Positions 59,305 to 64,000 of a stretch of 64,000 nucleotides of DNA are shown here, piece after piece. The notes under the pieces are model-generated. The model saw nothing but the letters and a program-made list of their open reading frames with translations. It was not told the origin of the DNA and did not search any database. The DNA comes from RUG11198 sp036342255. GTDB lineage: Bacteria > Bacillota_I > Bacilli_A > RF39 > UBA660. The stretch is taken from the NCBI GenBank assembly GCA_036342255.1, contig JAZAUS010000002.1, forward strand, positions 124,001 to 188,000. The letters are read 5' to 3'. Numbering within the stretch: position 1 is the first letter of the stretch; each line of letters starts with the position of its first letter. A program made the position numbers and the translations under genes.

Positions 59305-59880
59305 TTATGATTCAGTAAAATAATCCTTTTCTATTGTATATTCCAAATCACCAATCTCGACTTTTTTATTACCAATATATCTAACTTTCTCTACTTTTAC
59401 TCCTTCATGACCTACAAATATTATTATTTTCAAAACTGGTATATAAAAATACTTATCTTCTCCAGTTCCACTTTCATCATCACCTTCATTAGAATAAACG
59501 TAATTGTATACGAATAATCTATCATATCTATATGATTTTGGATAATAATAAGAATCACTATTCTTTTTTTCATAATGATATACATATCTAAAAGGAGTTG
59601 CATTAATAATAGTAATCCCAAAAAATATAACTGTTAGAACTGAAAAAAAGCTAAATTTTTCATTATTTTTTTTAGAATTATGCATATCTACAATAGAAAC
59701 TAATACCGCTATAATTAACATAATATATATAAAATTACATAATGTAATCATTTCTGAAGTGAGATTTCCTGTTATAGAAGAAAAAAACTTCATAAAAGCA
59801 GGAGTAAAAATAATATAGGCTAAAACTATAATTAAATTAACAATAATAACAAACTTTCTTAATTGTTTTAGAATTTTCAT
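59305..59880 (-). CDS. Membrane protein with C-terminal extracytoplasmic domain, unknown
   Basis: 191 residues. Three to four N-terminal helices (FVIIVNLIIVLAYIIFTPAF, LCNFIYIMLIIAVLVSIVDM, FFSVLTVIFFGITIINA) are followed by a Tyr-rich segment (YHYEKKNSDSYYYPKSYRYDRLF) and a beta-rich end (YFYIPVLKIIIFVGHEGVKVEKVRYIGNKKVEI, in parts). No family was recognised. AAGGAAA precedes ATG 59880. It lies 28 bases downstream of smpB on the same strand and could be cotranscribed with it. Confidence 0.6.
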   Translation of the reverse strand: MKILKQLRKFVIIVNLIIVLAYIIFTPAFMKFFSSITGNLTSEMITLCNFIYIMLIIAVLVSIVDMHNSKKNNEKFSFFSVLTVIFFGITIINATPFRYVYHYEKKNSDSYYYPKSYRYDRLFVYNYVYSNEGDDESGTGEDKYFYIPVLKIIIFVGHEGVKVEKVRYIGNKKVEIGDLEYTIEKDYFTES

Positions 59881-59908
59881 ATTTATTTCCTTTCCTTTTA
59901 ATTATAAA

Positions 59909-60346
59909 TTACCTTAATTTATAGTTCCTTTGCATTTCTCTTTCTATATCTCTTTTTTTGATATCTTCTCTTTTGTCATAATTCTTTTTACCTTTAGCAA
60001 GACCTAATAAGATTTTGGCTTTTCCTCTTACAAAATATACTTTTAGAGGAATTAGGGTATATCCTTCTAGTATTAGTTTGTTATTTAATTTTTTTATTTC
60101 TTTTTTATGCATTAATAATTTTCTAGTTCTTGTTTCATTATGATTGAAGATATTTCCTTTTTCATAACTATCTATATGAGTATTTAAAAGATATATCTCT
60201 TCATTTTTGATAATGGCATAACTATCTTTTATATTCATTTTGCCATTTCTTATTGATTTTATCTCTGTTCCTGTTAAAACTATTCCAGCTTCATATTCAT
60301 TTTCTATATGATAGTCATGCTTAGCTTTTCTATTTAATATTTCCAT
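59909..60346 (-). CDS. smpB: SsrA-binding protein SmpB
   Basis: 145 residues, normal length. Signature: NRKAKHDYHIENEYEAGIVLTGTEIKSIRNGKMNIKDSYAII (in parts), IDSYEKGNIFNHNETRTRKLLMHKKEI, LIPLKVYFVRGKAKILLGLAKGKKNYDKREDIKKRD (in parts). The C-terminal basic tail that enters the empty mRNA channel is present. It binds the tRNA-like part of tmRNA (here at 9714) and brings it to stalled ribosomes. AGAGGTG precedes ATG 60346. Confidence 0.97.
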   Translation of the reverse strand: MEILNRKAKHDYHIENEYEAGIVLTGTEIKSIRNGKMNIKDSYAIIKNEEIYLLNTHIDSYEKGNIFNHNETRTRKLLMHKKEIKKLNNKLILEGYTLIPLKVYFVRGKAKILLGLAKGKKNYDKREDIKKRDIEREMQRNYKLR

Positions 60347-60407
60347 AATAATTACACCTCTTAAGCATTGTTAATATATCATTATATTTTTGTAGCGTCA
60401 AGATAAT

Positions 60408-61067
60408 TTACTTCTTTCTGCCTCTATTATTATTTTGTTTTAAATATTCTCCATAGTATATGTTATTACATTTTTCTAAATTAAACATTACTGCTTTATT
60501 TGTTTTTGTTAGTTCAAAATGTTCTCCTTTATGAAAAGCATCATATTCAAATAAACCTATTAGAAATATATTGATTGTATTTATGTTATCATTTATTATT
60601 TTCTTTTTAATTGTTTCTTTTCCTATTTCACTCTTAATATTATTAATATTAAAGTAGTTATAACTTGTCATATCTATAAATTTAAATGTTTTATTATTGG
60701 ATAAATAATTATATTGTATATCATTTATGATAAATCCATTTTCGCTAAGAGTAATAATATCTTCATATAATAGGTCTAAATTGTCTTTTAATAGTTCTTT
60801 ATTTAAAAAATTATCTTCAATATAATCTTCTATATATCCTACTACTTGACCGTTTTCATATATTAATTCTTTAGGTGTATTAAAACAATTTAGATTTAGT
60901 CTAGTTAATTTTTCTAATCCTTCTCTACTAATAATATCTAATCCTGATTTTCTATCTTTATGAAATATTTTAATAATATTGTTATCAATCTTATAAGAGA
61001 CTATTTCTTTTCCTTCTCCGATGATATTTTCTTTAGTTAGTTTATTCTTAATACTATTATATTCCAT
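60408..61067 (-). CDS. Degenerate protein-kinase-like protein
   Basis: 219 residues resembling the N-lobe and catalytic loop of a kinase fold: NIIGEGKEIVSYKIDNNIIKIFHK (Gly loop and Lys, in parts), a hinge-like YENGQVVGYIEDYIE, FIINDIQYNYLSN in place of HxDxxxxN, and FKFIDMTSYNYF in place of the DFG region. The catalytic His/Asp pattern is changed, so it may be inactive. Related in layout to the protein at 7129. No membrane segment. It follows the DUF2207-like gene by 28 bases on the same strand, so an operon is likely. Confidence 0.5.
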   Translation of the reverse strand: MEYNSIKNKLTKENIIGEGKEIVSYKIDNNIIKIFHKDRKSGLDIISREGLEKLTRLNLNCFNTPKELIYENGQVVGYIEDYIEDNFLNKELLKDNLDLLYEDIITLSENGFIINDIQYNYLSNNKTFKFIDMTSYNYFNINNIKSEIGKETIKKKIINDNINTINIFLIGLFEYDAFHKGEHFELTKTNKAVMFNLEKCNNIYYGEYLKQNNNRGRKK

Positions 61068-61095
61068 ATATATATTCCTCCTGTAATATTAATAA

Positions 61096-62064
61096 TTAAT
61101 TATTATTTATTATTTGCTTATATAATTCATCTACTTCTTTATTTAGATTCCCTTTAATATTAAGGATTATTGAATAGATTATATATTCATCCCAAATATT
61201 TACTTCTTTAATATTTTTATTACCTAAATCAGTAAATTCACGTAAGAAATTTTTTAATGATTGCATTTTTACACATAAATCTATACCTGATTTACTTCTT
61301 AAATATAATTTTCTACTTATAAATGAATTAAATTCATATTGAAAATTACCATATAAAATAAATATTATTAATGTTATAAAGATAAGTGGCATACCTATAT
61401 AAAAATTCTTGGAAGAAATTATTATTATCATCATAATTATAAATAGGGCTAGTACTGCTATTGCTACTATGGTAGTAAATGTTTTATATAATTTAGATTC
61501 TATATATATTTTTTTATTTGTTATATCTTCTATTATGAGATATATTATATGTTTTTTATTTCTTTTTTCTTCGATAGTTTCTTTAAATTTACCTTTTTTT
61601 AAACATTCTATTATGTATTTTTCATCTTTTGATAGATTATTTGTTTCTTCAGTTAATATATTTATTTTACCATTATTGATAGATATAATTTTTTTTTGTT
61701 CTAAATTAATTATAGTTGCTACTAGGTAGTCTTTAAAGTTTATTTTATTCATGTGACAATACATTAGTATTCCAGGAGAATAATTATTTAGTTTATCACG
61801 GTAATAATCTGATATTTCTTTAATTTTTTCTTTTTTAGCTAAATTATCTATTCTTTTTGTTTCTATTATAGAGTAAGCATATATTATAATTATAAATGCT
61901 ATTATTAGGGCAAAAGCAATAGATGCTAGTATTGGTAATACATTAAATTTATAGTATCTTGCTATTGCAGATATGATACATACAGCAATAGTAAAAACAA
62001 ATACTCCTATAAATATTTTAAATCCTTTATCATAGTCATAATTATCATCATATTTATTATTCAT
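61096..62064 (-). CDS. DUF2207-C-like membrane protein
   Basis: 322 residues. Two helices near the N-terminus (FKIFIGVFVFTIAVCIISAIA; VLPILASIAFALIIAFIIIIYAYSII, in parts), a cytoplasmic winged-helix-like part with YSPGILMYCHMNKINFKDYLVATIINLEQKKIISI (in parts), two further helices (FTTIVAIAVLALFIIMMIIII; GMPLIFITLIIFILY) and a C-terminal soluble tail. The 'sP..l.y......d..d.vAtiinLe.kk.i.i' pattern is the DUF2207 C-terminal region; the N-terminal extracellular DUF2207 domain is missing. Function unknown. Confidence 0.6.
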   Translation of the reverse strand: MNNKYDDNYDYDKGFKIFIGVFVFTIAVCIISAIARYYKFNVLPILASIAFALIIAFIIIIYAYSIIETKRIDNLAKKEKIKEISDYYRDKLNNYSPGILMYCHMNKINFKDYLVATIINLEQKKIISINNGKINILTEETNNLSKDEKYIIECLKKGKFKETIEEKRNKKHIIYLIIEDITNKKIYIESKLYKTFTTIVAIAVLALFIIMMIIIISSKNFYIGMPLIFITLIIFILYGNFQYEFNSFISRKLYLRSKSGIDLCVKMQSLKNFLREFTDLGNKNIKEVNIWDEYIIYSIILNIKGNLNKEVDELYKQIINNN

Positions 62065-62078
62065 TTTTTTTCCTCCTT

Positions 62079-63311
62079 CTATTGATATATTTCTTTTACT
62101 ATAATGTTTTGATTATATTTTTGGACTACTTTTTTATATTTTTCATAGATGTTTTTATAATCATTTATATTTGTTATTGCTTTATTAGAAAAAGGAATAA
62201 CTTTTATATTGGTATGATCTATTGTATAGTCAGTATATAGTAGTTCATTATTAACATCTTTTATTTCTATTTTATTTTTTTTGCTATTTTTTTCTACATT
62301 TAATGAAGTCATCAAACCTACTCTGTTATCCATATTAATTACTTCGTGAGCTGATAGAAAATTACCTAATGAATATATTACTAGGGTATTATTTATATAA
62401 TCAACAGGTTGGATTACATGAGGATGTGTTCCTACAATTAGATTTACACCTAGACTAACTAGATAATTGGCTGCATCTTTTTGATATTCATTTGCATCTT
62501 GTTGATATTCTATTCCCCAATGCATGGCAACTATTAAAAAATCTACTTTATCTTTTAGATTTTCAATATCTTTTTTTACTATTTCTTTGTACTGTTGATA
62601 TCTAATATCATTATTAGGATTAACTCCGGTTACTGGCCAAATATTTACTAAGTAATCTTTTCCATTTGGTATTGGAATGCCATTAGTACCATATGTATAA
62701 TTTAATAAAGTATATTTAATTCCATTTTTTTCTTTAATTATTATTTTATTTCTATCTTCTTCTGATTGATAGCTACCAGCTGCTATTACATCTTTTTGTT
62801 TATCCCAATAATTTCTAGAATTAATTATGGCTTTTTCTCCTCTATCAAGAGTATGATTAGTAGCTAAACTAACTAAATTAAATCCTGTATCTATCATGGC
62901 ATCACCTACTTCATATGGCGAATTAAAAGCTGGATAAGATGATAGTCCAATTTCACTTCCACCAAGTATTGTTTCTTGATTATAATAAGCTAAGTCATAT
63001 TTAGATACTATTGGTTTAATATATTCTAGTATAGGTTTAAAATCATAGCCATTATAATTGGCATTTTTATTTGCTTCTTTATAAATTGAATCATGAATAA
63101 GATTGTCGCCTACCATTATCAGTGATAGCTTTGTTGTTGTTTCTTCTTTTGGTTCTATTTTTTCTTTTGTTTCTTTTTTTGCTTTTGTTAATTCTTTTTT
63201 ATGAGGATTGTTTAATACAATGATAGGTAATGAAATTAAAAATAATAAAATTATGATAAATCTTATTACTTTTAATTTGTTTATTTTTCTTTTTCTTCTC
63301 CTTTTAGCCAT
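62079..63311 (-). CDS. CapA-family metallophosphatase-like protein, second of tandem pair
   Basis: About 410 residues from ATG 63311, which overlaps the upstream stop codon by eight bases (ATGGCTAA at 63311-63304). Very basic start (MAKRRRKRKINK), one membrane helix (VIRFIIILLFLISLPIIVL), then the CapA fold: LIMVGDNLIHDSIYKEA, YYNQETILGG, NLVSLATNHTLDRGEKAI, KYTLLNYTYG, LIVAMHWGIEYQ and LIVGTHPHVIQPVDYINNTLVIYSLGNFL (in parts). CapA-like proteins belong to the calcineurin-like esterases and are linked with poly-gamma-glutamate synthesis, but many act in other envelope pathways. No pgsBC genes are seen. Confidence 0.88.
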   Translation of the reverse strand: MAKRRRKRKINKLKVIRFIIILLFLISLPIIVLNNPHKKELTKAKKETKEKIEPKEETTTKLSLIMVGDNLIHDSIYKEANKNANYNGYDFKPILEYIKPIVSKYDLAYYNQETILGGSEIGLSSYPAFNSPYEVGDAMIDTGFNLVSLATNHTLDRGEKAIINSRNYWDKQKDVIAAGSYQSEEDRNKIIIKEKNGIKYTLLNYTYGTNGIPIPNGKDYLVNIWPVTGVNPNNDIRYQQYKEIVKKDIENLKDKVDFLIVAMHWGIEYQQDANEYQKDAANYLVSLGVNLIVGTHPHVIQPVDYINNTLVIYSLGNFLSAHEVINMDNRVGLMTSLNVEKNSKKNKIEIKDVNNELLYTDYTIDHTNIKVIPFSNKAITNINDYKNIYEKYKKVVQKYNQNIIVKEIYQ

Positions 63312-64000
63312 AAACTGGTACAACTTTCATATTTTGATCTAATTTTGTAACAACACTTTTATATATTTCATAAATATTTTTATATCCTGGTAAGCGATTT
63401 GCTATTTCAGCATTACTAAATGGTATTACTTTAAAATTAGCCCATCCAGAATAATATGTATAAATTAATTCGTTGTTTATATCATCTATTTTTATATTTG
63501 TTTTCTTTCCTTTTGTTGTTTTTGTTATTTTAAAACTTGTCATCAATCCTGTAGTACATTTATAGTTGGTACAAGTTGATTGATTTTGATATTGGGCTGA
63601 GATGAAATTACCAAGTGAATATATCACTAGGGTATTATCTATCCAAGTAACTGGTTGAACAACATGAGGATGAGTTCCTATTATTACATCTACGCCTAAT
63701 TCAGCTAAATATTTAGCCATGTCCTTTTCATATTCTGTTGGATCATGGGTATATTCTACCCCCCAATGCATGGCAACAAATAAAACATCAACTTTATCTC
63801 TTACTTCTTCAACATCTTTTTTTACTTGTTTTTTATATTCTTGATATTCATCATCTCTTTCTGGATCGTTTATATCTAGATTTGTTGGCCATACATTTAC
63901 TAAGTAATCTTTTCCACTTGGTACTGGCATTCCATTTGTTCCATATGTATAATTTAGCATAGTATATTTAATACCTTTTTCTTCTTTAATTCTAATTTTA
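63304..64000 (-). CDS. CapA-family protein, first of tandem pair (N-terminus beyond window)
   Basis: The frame is open to the right edge (KIRIKEEKGIKYT before the internal ATG at 63960), so this is the C-terminal ~232 residues of a larger protein. It matches the same region of the protein at 62079 closely (MLNYTYGTNG with GKDYLVN, FVAMHWGVEYTHDP, IGTHPHVVQPVTWIDNTLVIYSLGNFI in parts), which points to tandem duplication. It differs by a short Cys-containing insert (STCTNYKCTTGLM). Same family notes apply as for the downstream copy. Confidence 0.85.
   Translation of the reverse strand, partial: KIRIKEEKGIKYTMLNYTYGTNGMPVPSGKDYLVNVWPTNLDINDPERDDEYQEYKKQVKKDVEEVRDKVDVLFVAMHWGVEYTHDPTEYEKDMAKYLAELGVDVIIGTHPHVVQPVTWIDNTLVIYSLGNFISAQYQNQSTCTNYKCTTGLMTSFKITKTTKGKKTNIKIDDINNELIYTYYSGWANFKVIPFSNAEIANRLPGYKNIYEIYKSVVTKLDQNMKVVPVYG

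Noticed and set aside
1..64000. Recoded TGA (Trp) as in Mycoplasma relatives
   Set aside because: Genes end in TGA at sensible points (dltA, DUF1292-like) and use TGG for Trp.

Overview
The window is very AT-rich (roughly three quarters A+T by eye) and densely coded. It uses the standard bacterial code: TGA is a stop (for example at the end of the adenylation gene at 196) and Trp is TGG. Genes have strong AGGAGG-type ribosome sites and sigma-A-type promoters. LPxTG-type sorting signals, class C sortases, a D-alanylation (dlt) pair, a SipW/TasA-like secretion module, the zinc-free form of S4, an infC-rpmI-rplT operon and a rpsD leader all point to a walled, low-GC Bacillota. I infer an uncultured, probably gut-associated lineage of Bacilli (RF39/Erysipelotrichales-like); that placement is inference and has not been tested.

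Layout. 1-3087: cell-wall D-alanylation (dltC fragment, dltA, a VanW-family gene) with a divergent Sfp-type phosphopantetheinyl transferase. 3186-9452: lipoproteins, a sortase-anchored surface protein, a possible Cys-His-Asp protein, a kinase-like protein and a three-gene envelope operon. 9714-10086: tmRNA. 10212-14300: two-component system, a metallo-beta-lactamase-fold protein and DUF3006. 14378-24264: a ten-gene Wzx/Wzy capsule operon with the CpsB/C/D regulatory trio, a Stealth phosphotransferase and an LCP ligase, read from a consensus promoter at about 24330. 24508-33302: an accessory stretch with a DUF1016 (YhcG-like) nuclease, an Lgt-like protein, a TasA/SipW/DUF5305 secretion module with a divergent TetR, a 33-residue membrane peptide, an ORF6N gene and dinD. 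33536-41803: a sortase-assembled pilus operon (VWA tip protein, major pilin, two class C sortases). 41804-42786: a long noncoding gap ending in the rpsD promoter and leader. 42787-49346: rpsD, a prepilin-VWA fusion protein, an orphan VirD4-type ATPase and a PrsA-like foldase. 49390-57614: hisS-argS, Fic, HerA and infC-rpmI-rplT. 57835-64000: a zinc-ribbon membrane protein, smpB, a second kinase-like protein and tandem CapA-like phosphoesterases.

How the parts work together. Much of the window builds the cell surface: teichoic-acid charge, capsule, sortase pili, a TasA-like fibre, lipoproteins and a membrane foldase. The rest is translation (rpsD, hisS, argS, infC, rpmI, rplT) and ribosome rescue (ssrA and smpB).

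The items I would look at first are: (1) perfect palindromes inside the coding sequence of three different accessory genes (DUF1016, ORF6N, dinD), (2) the SipW-type secretion module with a signal peptidase fused to a membrane domain carrying a CPBP-like Glu-Glu, (3) a type IV prepilin signal fused to a VWA adhesin beside a VirD4 ATPase that lacks any conjugation partners, (4) an infC gene that appears to start at AUA behind a leader terminator, and (5) the 0.98-kb noncoding gap with clustered TTTACAT/ATGTAAA sites. No rRNA, tRNA, CRISPR array or insertion sequence was seen.
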